Below, piece after piece: positions 7,973-16,018 of a DNA stretch of 64,000 nucleotides. A model generated the notes under the pieces. It saw only the letters and a program-made list of their open reading frames with translations. It had not been told where the DNA came from and did no database searches. Numbering within the stretch: position 1 is the first letter of the stretch; each line of letters starts with the position of its first letter. Position numbers and translations under genes: made by a program. This stretch comes from JAHDFB01 sp965658745 (lineage in GTDB: Bacteria > Bacteroidota > Bacteroidia > Chitinophagales > Saprospiraceae). The DNA lies in the NCBI GenBank assembly GCA_965658745.1, contig CBFHTK010000010.1:1-64000 (forward strand), written 5' to 3'.

Positions 7973-9388
7973 TCAGAATTGAAGCTTTTTCCCCATGTAG
8001 AGGTCAATAATTTTCATTTTAAAGATATAATCATACTTAGCTAACAAGCTTTGTAACTGTGCATTGTTGTACTGATCAGTTGCGATATTGAGCTGAAAAC
8101 TATTTACATTTCCTTGATCAAAAGATAACTGCAAATTTTCAAGTGATTGCTTGGAAGCTTCTACACTTGCTTCAGCAGCATCATATTGAACTTTTGAATT
8201 TCTAGCATCAACTATAGCTTGTTCTATTTGCTGTCTAAATAAATCGCGATTATTTTTATCCGTAAGAATAGCATTCTCTTTTGCTATTTGCGCTCGTCTA
8301 ATGCTAGCTTTATTTCTATAATTTGTATAAATGGGAACTGTTAAACTCAGTCCATACCCGAAGGTCACATTATCAACCATTTGATTACTGTAGGCCTTGT
8401 CTTGAAGTTGGGGAACTGTCTGTTTGAATCCAACGTCAGTTTCCACATTGTTGATTATGATGGGCTGAGTTACAACAACCTCCTCTTCACCTACAACCTC
8501 TTTACCTAGAGAAGAGTAATTCGTACCCACACTACCACCTAGACCTAAGGAAGGTAGCATTGAGGCTTTTGCTATTTCTTCGTCCAATCCAGCCAAATCA
8601 ACCTGTAATGCGCTATTTTTCAGACTTGGTTGAAGCGCTGACGCTACTCGATACACTTCCTCAGATGACATTTGGAAAGGATCCTCTAAAGCCGCTAGAA
8701 CAATCTCAGGAATTACCAAATCAAACCTTTCATCCGAAGGAATTCTCATGGACTGATTAAGGCTTAATCGAGCAAGTTCAAGATTACCTTTAGCTGTAAC
8801 TAAGCTTTGTTGATTAGCTGCTAATGTTGCCTTGAGTTCATAGATATCGTTCTTTGGGCGTAAGCCTCCCGCGATCAATCGTTCCAATTGGTCAATCTGA
8901 CGTCTAGTTATATTTGTACGGGTCTCTTCTACATTTAAGTTCTCCTGAGCAAAAAGTACATTCAAATATGCATTTGCCACTTGAAGTGCAATGACTTGTT
9001 TAACATCGTCTTGCTGCAATCTGGCAGCATCTCCACTCATTAGAGCACGCTTAATATTCTTCCTCACAATTCCTCCATTGTAAAGTAATACGTTACTATT
9101 CAAACTGTAATTATTTGTAAAAAAGGAATTTGCTGCAAACTGATTATTCGTGGGATCGACAGATCGTCCAGATAAACTTAAACTTGAACCAGCGCTCAAG
9201 TTAGGAAACCTTTGGTTACGCGCTTGAATCAGATCAACCTCGGCCAGGGAGCCATTCAATTGGGTTTGTCGAACTTGAATATTATTCTCCCAAGCAGTCA
9301 GTATACAGGATTCCAAATTACGAACCTGTGCTTGCAAATGCATCAGACAGCAGACAGTCAAAAATGCAGTGAATAGAATAGATTTCAT
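7973..9388 (-). CDS. TolC-family outer-membrane efflux protein
   Basis: A 471-residue outer-membrane channel with the duplicated TolC architecture. The ATG at 9388 is chosen because it starts a clean signal peptide (MKSILFTAFLTVCCLMHLQAQ); the open frame extends 34 residues further upstream without family-like sequence. Repeated coiled-coil halves are seen (LARLSLNQSM near 215-225 and its counterpart in the C-terminal half), with Gln/Asn-rich loops between. It works with the adaptor encoded 11 bases downstream to export an unknown substrate. The 159-base gap to the plug-protein gene suggests a separate transcript. Confidence 0.92.
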   Translation of the reverse strand: MKSILFTAFLTVCCLMHLQAQVRNLESCILTAWENNIQVRQTQLNGSLAEVDLIQARNQRFPNLSAGSSLSLSGRSVDPTNNQFAANSFFTNNYSLNSNVLLYNGGIVRKNIKRALMSGDAARLQQDDVKQVIALQVANAYLNVLFAQENLNVEETRTNITRRQIDQLERLIAGGLRPKNDIYELKATLAANQQSLVTAKGNLELARLSLNQSMRIPSDERFDLVIPEIVLAALEDPFQMSSEEVYRVASALQPSLKNSALQVDLAGLDEEIAKASMLPSLGLGGSVGTNYSSLGKEVVGEEEVVVTQPIIINNVETDVGFKQTVPQLQDKAYSNQMVDNVTFGYGLSLTVPIYTNYRNKASIRRAQIAKENAILTDKNNRDLFRQQIEQAIVDARNSKVQYDAAEASVEASKQSLENLQLSFDQGNVNSFQLNIATDQYNNAQLQSLLAKYDYIFKMKIIDLYMGKKLQF

Positions 9389-9547
9389 TCTGATCTTTTT
9401 GAATTTGCAGTATTTTACCACAAACAATTTAGTACAAAAGACATTATTCTTCGCAAAGAAGAACTGGTCATCGCAGCACCAATATTGCAAATAAGAAGAT
9501 AAGTAGCAATTCTTTTCTATAAAGAAATGACAATATCGGATGAAGGA

Positions 9548-10822
9548 CTAGAATCTTGAATTTTGGTGGTAGATTACGTGCCCTACCAATTGGTCATAAT
9601 CTGTCCCAACAGGTCGATAATAGCAGAAAAAATAATATTCATTTTCAGTTTCAAAACTACTACCTTCCAAAACAGTGATATCAAGATCCTTTTCACCAGT
9701 ATCGACGGCATACATATAATTGTAAAAACCCTGTTTGAGCGGTACCTCCAAGTTGTAGATACCTTGATTTGGAATGTATTCCATCAAAAAACGTGGGTCT
9801 CTCTTAAAATCATTGAATTCACCGATAAGGTAGACATCACCGTTGACTGGAGAATCAGATTTTAGGGTAAAAATCACATCTGGGTATTCGGAGCTAATCT
9901 TTGCGTTGGAACGCGGCAAATCAAAATTTCTGAGAATAAAGGCTCCGTTACTTTCCTTGGTTGAAAAATGACTCTTTTCTTCCCTCCTTTTATCCAAGTC
10001 AAGCAGCACTGTTGCACGAGTTCTTGATATCTCAATTGAATTGACATTTTCTCCCGGCTGCAAAACCGTGCGTAGATCAAAAAACCGATACTCCTTGTAG
10101 CCTGGAAATATAACTTGCTCCATGGGATTAAAAATAACGTACTTCCCTTGGATAAAACTAGGCTGCATAAAAGGTGTCAATCGTTCATTGAGACGATTCT
10201 GAAATGCTTGAACATATAGTTCTTGCATGGGATTTCTGATATTCATCTCCTCGATATTTAAACGAACATTGTAAGCTTGGTGCGTACTGAATGTCCCAGC
10301 CCCAAATGGTCTAGTGTTTTCCACAAGTATCGGTAGCGTATTGTCTACCACGTAAAATCGACGAGTAATAACTATACTGCCTTCATCATCATAAACAACC
10401 AAAATGTAGTTTCCACTCCAACGAAGTTGAATGTCTTGATTTGGAAAGACAAATTCATAATTTACGTAATGCCTAACCGTATTGACAGATGCTGCAAACT
10501 TTTCAATTTGCAATTCCTCTGGCCCTTCCAAGTAATCTGATACCTCTATCCTCTTTGTAAAATTCCAGTCCTTGTCACAATGCTTTATTGTATAATAGTA
10601 ATCAATAAATTCGCCGAAATGATCATCAAAAGTGCAGACCAACCTGCCACTTCCAAGATTTAAAACTGGCATTGTAATTTCACTCTCAGTGTTATAAAAA
10701 CGAACTCCCTGAATATAATCTGCATGGATTGAATCAACGATTGGCATATCGTCCAGTGCAGGCTGAGCATTGATTGAAGGGCTCAAGGCCCAAAAGAGCA
10801 TGAAGAAAACAAATATTCGCAT
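9548..10822 (-). CDS. Type IX secretion system plug protein (formerly DUF5103)
   Basis: A 424-residue secreted or periplasmic protein of the former DUF5103 family, whose Flavobacterium member was identified as the plug protein bound to the SprA translocon. The signal peptide is MRIFVFFMLFWALSPSINAQ. The N-terminal and middle beta domains include GSGRLVCTFDDHFGE and YYYTIKHCDKDWNFT (about 55-90), which are characteristic. The last 110 residues (PVNGDVYLIGEFNDF onwards) look like a glycogen-binding/E-set beta sandwich. It is a single gene. Its expected role is to seal the periplasmic opening of the T9SS translocon; this is transferred from the family, while the family match itself is strong. 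Confidence 0.85.
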   Translation of the reverse strand: MRIFVFFMLFWALSPSINAQPALDDMPIVDSIHADYIQGVRFYNTESEITMPVLNLGSGRLVCTFDDHFGEFIDYYYTIKHCDKDWNFTKRIEVSDYLEGPEELQIEKFAASVNTVRHYVNYEFVFPNQDIQLRWSGNYILVVYDDEGSIVITRRFYVVDNTLPILVENTRPFGAGTFSTHQAYNVRLNIEEMNIRNPMQELYVQAFQNRLNERLTPFMQPSFIQGKYVIFNPMEQVIFPGYKEYRFFDLRTVLQPGENVNSIEISRTRATVLLDLDKRREEKSHFSTKESNGAFILRNFDLPRSNAKISSEYPDVIFTLKSDSPVNGDVYLIGEFNDFKRDPRFLMEYIPNQGIYNLEVPLKQGFYNYMYAVDTGEKDLDITVLEGSSFETENEYYFFCYYRPVGTDYDQLVGHVIYHQNSRF

Positions 10823-10986
10823 ACTTTCGAAATCGGATGTTTATTAGTGAATTCAAGCTTAGTACCCTACTTGTATCAACGATCAAAGGTACTGAAAAGT
10901 GTCTGAAAGTATTAATCCGTCTTTTGGCACAAGCCTAGCGACAACCAATTCTACACGTTAGGAAACTCGGAATAGCTACCGAAACG

Positions 10987-11463
10987 CTATGCGAAAAGTA
11001 CTTCCATTAATTTAAATCGATTTAGAGGCCGTTCATACTGCCTATCATTGTATGGCGTTACTAGCAACCTCAATTCATTTTTCTTCTTCACAATTTTGAT
11101 TGTACCAAACAATTGAATTCCTGACACTCTATTTCTTACCGAAGCCTGCAAGGTATAATCGTCTGCAGATGAGCTATTAAGTTGATATCCATATGTTTTC
11201 AATTGTTCAATAAGATAAGTAATAAGATGTTCTACGTCCTTCTCATTCAGTGCCTTTTCTGTCAATAAAATTATAGCATAATTATGATCCAATTCAACTG
11301 TTTCAACGATCTTTGGAACGTTCTTTTCGTCATCTGTGAAAGCCTCTCTGAGTCTCTCAAAGTATTGTTGAATAAACTCCTGTTTATGCCATATCTCTTT
11401 TTGCATCATTGTCTTACTTGTTTCATTAGGAAGAACAGAGGCTGAAGCAAAAGTGTTTATCAT
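10987..11463 (-). CDS. Hypothetical protein, 158 residues
   Basis: I do not recognise this protein. It has no signal peptide or membrane segment. A helical N-terminal half (KQEFIQQYFERLREAF) is followed by a mixed alpha/beta part ending in a basic stretch (PYNDRQYERPLNRFKLMEVLFA). It may be shorter: two in-frame ATGs at 11409 and 11406 would start it at MQKEIWHKQ and remove a low-complexity leader. It is alone between the plug-protein gene and the divergent pyruvate kinase gene. Codon use looks like its neighbours. Confidence 0.6.
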   Translation of the reverse strand: MINTFASASVLPNETSKTMMQKEIWHKQEFIQQYFERLREAFTDDEKNVPKIVETVELDHNYAIILLTEKALNEKDVEHLITYLIEQLKTYGYQLNSSSADDYTLQASVRNRVSGIQLFGTIKIVKKKNELRLLVTPYNDRQYERPLNRFKLMEVLFA

Positions 11464-11548
11464 TCTGCTCGCAGCATGAATCTCTTTAAGGTTTTAAATT
11501 TCAACATGTTTACAGAACAATAATCTTAAGAGGTCAGATCAAATAACA

Positions 11549-11556
11549 TATTTTTG
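11549..11556 (+). promoter_or_regulatory. Candidate -7 element upstream of pyk
   Basis: TATTTTTG fits TAnnTTTG, 134 bases before the pyk ATG. A second partial match (TTACTTTG) follows at once. There is no convincing -33 element, so either may be used. Confidence 0.3.
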
Positions 11557-11689
11557 TTACTTTGTGGCAAATCGACACAAACTATACTTTTCGCTATTCT
11601 AGTGCTACCTGAATTAGATATTTTAAAATTCTAAAGGTTGTTGTAGACTAGTGAGCACAGTTGAATACAAATAAAATCAAACAAATCAT

Positions 11690-13126
11690 ATGAAAATTAA
11701 TGACGCTCAAAACACGAAAATCGTGGCTACAGTGGGTCCTGCGTCTAGCGACAGAGAAACCCTCAGAAATCTGATTATTACCGGAGTTGATGTATTTAGA
11801 TTAAACTTCTCCCATGGAGAGCATGCACAAAAAGCAGAAATCATTCAGACTGTTTTGGAGCTCAATAAAGAGCTCAAAGTTCATACAGGTATACTAGCAG
11901 ATCTTCAAGGACCAAAAATCCGAATTGGAGAAATGGAAGGAGATGGCCTGAAACTTAAGAAGGGAGATAGAATCAATCTAGTCAATGAACCATGTATTGG
12001 AAACGCGGAGAGAATCTACATGAGTTATGATGACTTTCCAAAGGATGTCAATGAAGGAGAGCATATCTTGGTTGACGATGGAACGCTACAATTTACGGTG
12101 ATTTCTACAAATAAAAAAGATAAAGTTGTTTTGGAAGCACTTTATGATGGTGTTCTAAAAAGCAAAAAGGGAGTAAATCTTCCCGACACAAAAACAAGTC
12201 TTCCTTCCTTAACAGAAAAGGATTTGGAAGATCTAAAATTCATACTCACGCAACCTGTTAATTGGCTAGCACTTTCATTTGTTCGATCTGAAAAAGATGT
12301 TATTGAACTACGTAAATTGCTAGATGAAGCAGATAGCAAGATAAAGATCATAGCAAAAATCGAAAAGCCTGAGGCGGTCGATAATATTGACGGTATTATC
12401 AAAGCAAGTCAAGGAATTATGGTTGCTAGAGGTGACTTAGGAGTTGAAGTTCCGATGGAAAGACTTCCTATGATACAGAAAAAGATTATTAAGAAATGTA
12501 TCCAGAAGTCCCTACCAGTAATTGTAGCAACTCAGATGATGGATTCAATGATCACAAATCCAAGCCCAACTAGAGCTGAAATTACCGATGTGGCTAATGC
12601 GGTTCTCGACGGTACCGATGCGGTTATGCTCAGTGGAGAAACAGCTGCGGGTAAATATCCTGTTGAAGTGGTTAAAGCAATGACAAAAATAGTTATTGAA
12701 GCGGAGAAGCATTATGAATGGCATGGTAAGAGGCCAAAACCAGATCATAAGTCAAAAACTTTCGTTTCAGATGTGGTTTGTTTCAACGCAGCAAAAACTG
12801 CTACGGATATGAAAGCTAAAGCAATTGTAGGAATGACAATTTCTGGTTATACTGCATTCAAAATGTCCAGTTATCGTCCAACATGTAAAATCTATATCTT
12901 CTCCGAGCATCGATTGATGCTTTCAACACTCAATTTGGTTTGGGGTGTGCGCTGTTACTACTATAATAAGTTTACAACGACAGATGAAACAGTGACAGAT
13001 GTTATCAATATTTTGAGAAAGAACAATAGAGTCAAGAAAAAAGATATTGTAGTAAATACAGGTACCATGCCTTTGGAAGATCGCGGTATGACAAATATGA
13101 TCAAGGTGACAAAAATTAAAGAGTAA
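11690..13126 (+). CDS. pyk: Pyruvate kinase
   Basis: Final step of glycolysis in the cytoplasm: phosphoenolpyruvate + ADP gives pyruvate + ATP. The 478-residue protein has the full family pattern: KIVATVGPAS near the start, LNFSHGEH, the B-domain entry ADLQGPKIRIG, the catalytic region IAKIEKPEAV (near 225), GIMVARGDLGVEVP with the metal and substrate residues, and ATQMMDSM...PTRAEITDVANAVLDGTDAVMLSGETA. The C-terminal domain is intact but lacks an extra PEP-utiliser domain. It is a single gene followed by a strong terminator. Confidence 0.97.
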   Translation: MKINDAQNTKIVATVGPASSDRETLRNLIITGVDVFRLNFSHGEHAQKAEIIQTVLELNKELKVHTGILADLQGPKIRIGEMEGDGLKLKKGDRINLVNEPCIGNAERIYMSYDDFPKDVNEGEHILVDDGTLQFTVISTNKKDKVVLEALYDGVLKSKKGVNLPDTKTSLPSLTEKDLEDLKFILTQPVNWLALSFVRSEKDVIELRKLLDEADSKIKIIAKIEKPEAVDNIDGIIKASQGIMVARGDLGVEVPMERLPMIQKKIIKKCIQKSLPVIVATQMMDSMITNPSPTRAEITDVANAVLDGTDAVMLSGETAAGKYPVEVVKAMTKIVIEAEKHYEWHGKRPKPDHKSKTFVSDVVCFNAAKTATDMKAKAIVGMTISGYTAFKMSSYRPTCKIYIFSEHRLMLSTLNLVWGVRCYYYNKFTTTDETVTDVINILRKNNRVKKKDIVVNTGTMPLEDRGMTNMIKVTKIKE

Positions 13127-13146
13127 ACTCACCTACCACAAAAATG

Positions 13147-13187
13147 AAAAGGCGGTTCATTTTCAATATGAAAGTGAGCCGCCTTTT
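13147..13187. terminator. Strong intrinsic terminator after pyk
   Basis: 18-base arms (13147-13164 and 13170-13187) around a 5-base AATAT loop, with only two G-U positions; the stem core is GGCGG/CCGCC. A-tract on the left and T-tract on the right let it work in both directions, serving pyk and read-through from the palindromic element on the other side. Confidence 0.85.
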
Positions 13188-13221
13188 ACTTTAGATCTAG
13201 AAAAATTCAAAATTTTCGTTG

Positions 13222-13394
13222 TTAAACCCGAATTATGCGTTAGAAAATCTATTACAAGCTTAAACTGCTGCAAATCAGAAGCTTCGCCAACTTATCTTCT
13301 GTAACCATAGCGGTGCTATGATTTTCAAATCTAAGTTGCTGATTTATTGCATTTTAAGCTCTCATAACAAAGTTCTAACGCATAATGCGGGTTA
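13222..13394. mobile_element. Long imperfect palindrome, probable decayed MITE-like element
   Basis: The whole 173-base stretch between the pyk terminator and the DUF2007-like gene is one interrupted palindrome. The outer ends are near-perfect inverted repeats of about 20 bases (ATTATGCGTTAG at 13232-13243 against CTAACGCATAAT at 13375-13386), continuing inwards with matches such as AGCTTAAA/TTTAAGCT, AAATCAG/CTGATTT, CAACTTA/TAAGTTG and CATAGC/GCTATG around a centre near 13310. Both ends finish in TTAA, and the right-hand TTAA supplies the stop codon of the neighbouring gene. There is no coding capacity. This fits a non-autonomous inverted-repeat element (inference); a structured convergent-gene terminator is the alternative. 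Confidence 0.6.
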
Positions 13395-13778
13395 AAAATC
13401 TAGAGCACCTGTCGTACAATATCGAATCAGTAGGGCTGTTGCAATTGCAAAAGCGACCCATAAAAATATTCGTTGAGATTTCGCGATCATTGCTTTGCGT
13501 TCCGTCTTCAATTTCTCGTATTCAATATCCTGTTTATCTGCTTCCTTAAAATTAGGTTCAGCAATATCTCTATCCTTGATTTCTTCTAGAAAGACATTCG
13601 CATCCTCAAACTTATCCATTTCAACATGTATCATATATCCGTTGGAAGCATAGGGAATAATATCCGTCGTGTGTTCATTATTAATAAAAGCGTAGATCCC
13701 ACGATTATTAAGTTCATTCACAATAAAGTTGGCCTTCATTGAGTCTTGTACTGTAGTCAGTAATATGGATTTGATCAT
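13392..13778 (-). CDS. DUF2007-like protein with C-terminal membrane segment
   Basis: A 128-residue protein. The first 70 residues match the pattern of the DUF2007 'putative signal transducing protein' domain: a small ferredoxin-like fold with SMKANFIVNELNNRGIYAFINNE, then a hydrophobic strand pair ending DANVFLEEIKD. A Lys/Glu-rich linker leads to one transmembrane helix (about 106-122) and a short tail. The function of the family is unknown. It is 8 bases downstream of the amidohydrolase gene and so probably in its operon. Its stop codon lies in the terminal TTAA of the palindromic element, so the original C-terminus may have been altered by insertion. Confidence 0.7.
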   Translation of the reverse strand: MIKSILLTTVQDSMKANFIVNELNNRGIYAFINNEHTTDIIPYASNGYMIHVEMDKFEDANVFLEEIKDRDIAEPNFKEADKQDIEYEKLKTERKAMIAKSQRIFLWVAFAIATALLIRYCTTGALDF

Positions 13779-13786
13779 CTTGAAAC

Positions 13787-15100
13787 TTACTTTTTCTTGT
13801 AAACAATACCGTCCTTCATAACAAAGTCTACATCTGTCAAAAGTGAAATGTCACGAAGCGGATTTCCTTTAACAGCAACAATATCAGCATAGAAGCCTTC
13901 CTTAATCATACCTCTCTCTTGATCAATTCTTAAAAGTTCCGCCGAAGTTCTAGTAGCACTTAAGATTGCATCCATTTCACTCATACCACCTTCAACCATA
14001 AAGACAAACTCCTTTCCATTTTCACCATGTGGCGACACACCAGCATCAGTTCCAAAGGCTATTTTAACTCCTTTCTTGTAGGCTTCCGCAAAAGTCTCTT
14101 GAATTTTAGGTCCAATCGCTAAAGCTTTTGGAACAACCACAGCTGGATAATAATCCTTGATCATTGCCTTCTCCGCTACAAATTTACCAGCAGATAGCGT
14201 TGGCACATAAAAAGTACCTCTTTCTATCATCAATTCCATGACTTCTTCATCCATCATGGTACCGTGTTCAATCGATGTAATTCCAGCAAGCACAGCTCGT
14301 TTCATTCCTTCTTTGCCGTGAGCATGAGCTGCTGTTATCATATTATAATCTTTAGCAGCTTTGATAACCCCTTCTAGTTCTTCCATTGTAAATTGCGGTC
14401 CAGAGCCATCTTTAGCAACCGACAGAACACCTCCAGTAGCTGTAATTTTGATGCAGTCTGCTCCATTTTTATAGCGTTGTCTCACTGCCTTCATCGCATC
14501 TTCCTTACTATTGATGACACCTTCTGCAGGTCCTGGATCTCCTCGCAAATCTCTTCGCACTCCATTTGTAGGATCGGCATGTCCGCCAGTGGTAGCAATT
14601 GCCTTTTCAGCAGTATAGATTCTCGGACCCTTTACATATCCACGATTGATTGCGTTTCGAAGGGCAACATTCACACCTGATCCTCCCAAATCTCGAACCG
14701 TAGTAAAGCCCGCCATAAGAGTCCGTTCGCAATATTGGGTTGCTTTGAGAGCTGCGAATGCGTCGTCATTTCTAAATAATTCCTCATATCTCTTGGGAGA
14801 AGACTCATGTTCAATGTGCACGTGCATATCCATGAATCCAGGCATTACAGTATAATCCCTGAGATTTATCAATTTAACTCCATTCTCTGGAGCCAATAGA
14901 CCTTCAGAAATTTTAATAATTTTTTCTTTTTCCAAAATTAGCGTTACTTGCTTTCTTACCTTTTCAGTAACTGCATCGATCAGGGTACCGCAATGTATAT
15001 AAGTACGCTGTGCAGTCTCCTTCTCCTCTTGTGCTACCAAGCCTAGCCACGAACAAAGAAGTAAAACCGAAAGCAAAAAATTAACTGTTAGTCTATTCAT
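13787..15100 (-). CDS. Secreted/periplasmic metal-dependent amidohydrolase
   Basis: A 437-residue member of the amidohydrolase superfamily, in the imidazolonepropionase/Xaa-Pro dipeptidase-like group. The ATG at 15100 begins a signal peptide (MNRLTVNFLLSVLLLCSWLG..AQ); the frame is open upstream but that part overlaps the divergent gene and has no family sequence. Metal ligands are visible: HxH in MDMHVHIEHES, further His in TAAHAHGKEG and SIEHGTMMD, and the Asp in FGTDAGVSPHG. The composite urease-like barrel ends with EGFYADIVAVKGNPL. The substrate is unknown; an exported peptidase role is likely by analogy. Confidence 0.88.
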   Translation of the reverse strand: MNRLTVNFLLSVLLLCSWLGLVAQEEKETAQRTYIHCGTLIDAVTEKVRKQVTLILEKEKIIKISEGLLAPENGVKLINLRDYTVMPGFMDMHVHIEHESSPKRYEELFRNDDAFAALKATQYCERTLMAGFTTVRDLGGSGVNVALRNAINRGYVKGPRIYTAEKAIATTGGHADPTNGVRRDLRGDPGPAEGVINSKEDAMKAVRQRYKNGADCIKITATGGVLSVAKDGSGPQFTMEELEGVIKAAKDYNMITAAHAHGKEGMKRAVLAGITSIEHGTMMDEEVMELMIERGTFYVPTLSAGKFVAEKAMIKDYYPAVVVPKALAIGPKIQETFAEAYKKGVKIAFGTDAGVSPHGENGKEFVFMVEGGMSEMDAILSATRTSAELLRIDQERGMIKEGFYADIVAVKGNPLRDISLLTDVDFVMKDGIVYKKK

Positions 15101-15171
15101 CTTTTCATTTTGTATAACCGATAAAGCCCAAATTAAGATAATTTGACCGAACAAATAAATGAAGATTGATG

Positions 15172-15201
15172 TTTGTTTTCTACACTTGGCTCTTAGCTTT
15201 G
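15172..15201 (+). promoter_or_regulatory. Bacteroidota-type promoter for the esterase gene
   Basis: TTTG at 15172-15175, an 18-base spacer, then TAGCTTTG at 15194-15201, matching TTTG/TAnnTTTG. The ATG follows 20 bases later, giving a very short leader. Confidence 0.6.
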
Positions 15202-15220
15202 TGCACTTCAATACACGGAT

Positions 15221-15994
15221 ATGAATATAGAGCTTAATCACAAAATATATGGACAAGGTCACCCATTGATCATACTGCATGGTCTTTTTGGAAGCCTAGA
15301 CAACTGGGCGACCTTTGGAAGAAGTATCAGTGAGCACTATATGGCCTTTCTTGTCGATCAGAGAGATCACGGAAAGTCACCTCATACCGAAGAATTCAAT
15401 TATGATGTTCTGTCAGAAGATCTAATTCATTTCATGGAATCAAATTGGGTACACGAAGCGTTTTTGATGGGGCACTCTATGGGAGGTAAAACGGTTATGA
15501 AAACTGCGCTTGAACATCCTGACATGGTCGAAAAACTGATCGTGGTGGATATGGCACCCAAGGCCTATACCAATAGACACTCGGCTGTTTTTGAAGCTAT
15601 GCTGGCAGTAGATATGTCAAGCTTGGAACATCGTAAGGATGCAAAAGAAATACTTATGGAAAGGCTAGATGGTGACTTAGCGACGACTGCCTTCTTGCTA
15701 AAGAACATTAAGAGAGAAAAATCTGGCGAATTTAGATGGAAAATGAACGTAGAGCTTTTGAAGCGAGATTATCAATCGATTATTGAGCCAATGCCAACAG
15801 ACAAGGTTTACGAGGGTGACACCCTCTTCATCAAAGGAGCTAATTCTGCATACATTACTGAAGATGATCATGATTTGATAAATCAGCTCTTTCCTAAGAA
15901 TCAGATTGTCAGTATTCCCGATGCTGGTCATTGGGTGCATGCCGATCAGCCTCAAGCTCTACAGGAAATAGTACTACAGTTTCTCAATTCTTAG
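15221..15994 (+). CDS. YbfF-like alpha/beta hydrolase (esterase)
   Basis: A 257-residue cytoplasmic alpha/beta hydrolase closest to the YbfF esterase group. The oxyanion region HGLFGSLDNW (20-29), DQRDHGKS, the nucleophile elbow GHSMGGK with Ser86 and a late His in DAGHWVHADQP (about 237) are present, as is VVDMAPKAY after the elbow, which is typical of YbfF. It probably cleaves short acyl or acyl-CoA thioesters; the physiological substrate is not known. It stands alone on the plus strand, divergent from the amidohydrolase and convergent with the TonB receptor gene (24-base gap). Confidence 0.88.
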   Translation: MNIELNHKIYGQGHPLIILHGLFGSLDNWATFGRSISEHYMAFLVDQRDHGKSPHTEEFNYDVLSEDLIHFMESNWVHEAFLMGHSMGGKTVMKTALEHPDMVEKLIVVDMAPKAYTNRHSAVFEAMLAVDMSSLEHRKDAKEILMERLDGDLATTAFLLKNIKREKSGEFRWKMNVELLKRDYQSIIEPMPTDKVYEGDTLFIKGANSAYITEDDHDLINQLFPKNQIVSIPDAGHWVHADQPQALQEIVLQFLNS

Positions 15995-16018
15995 CTACCA
16001 ATTTTCTTTGTAATCGTG

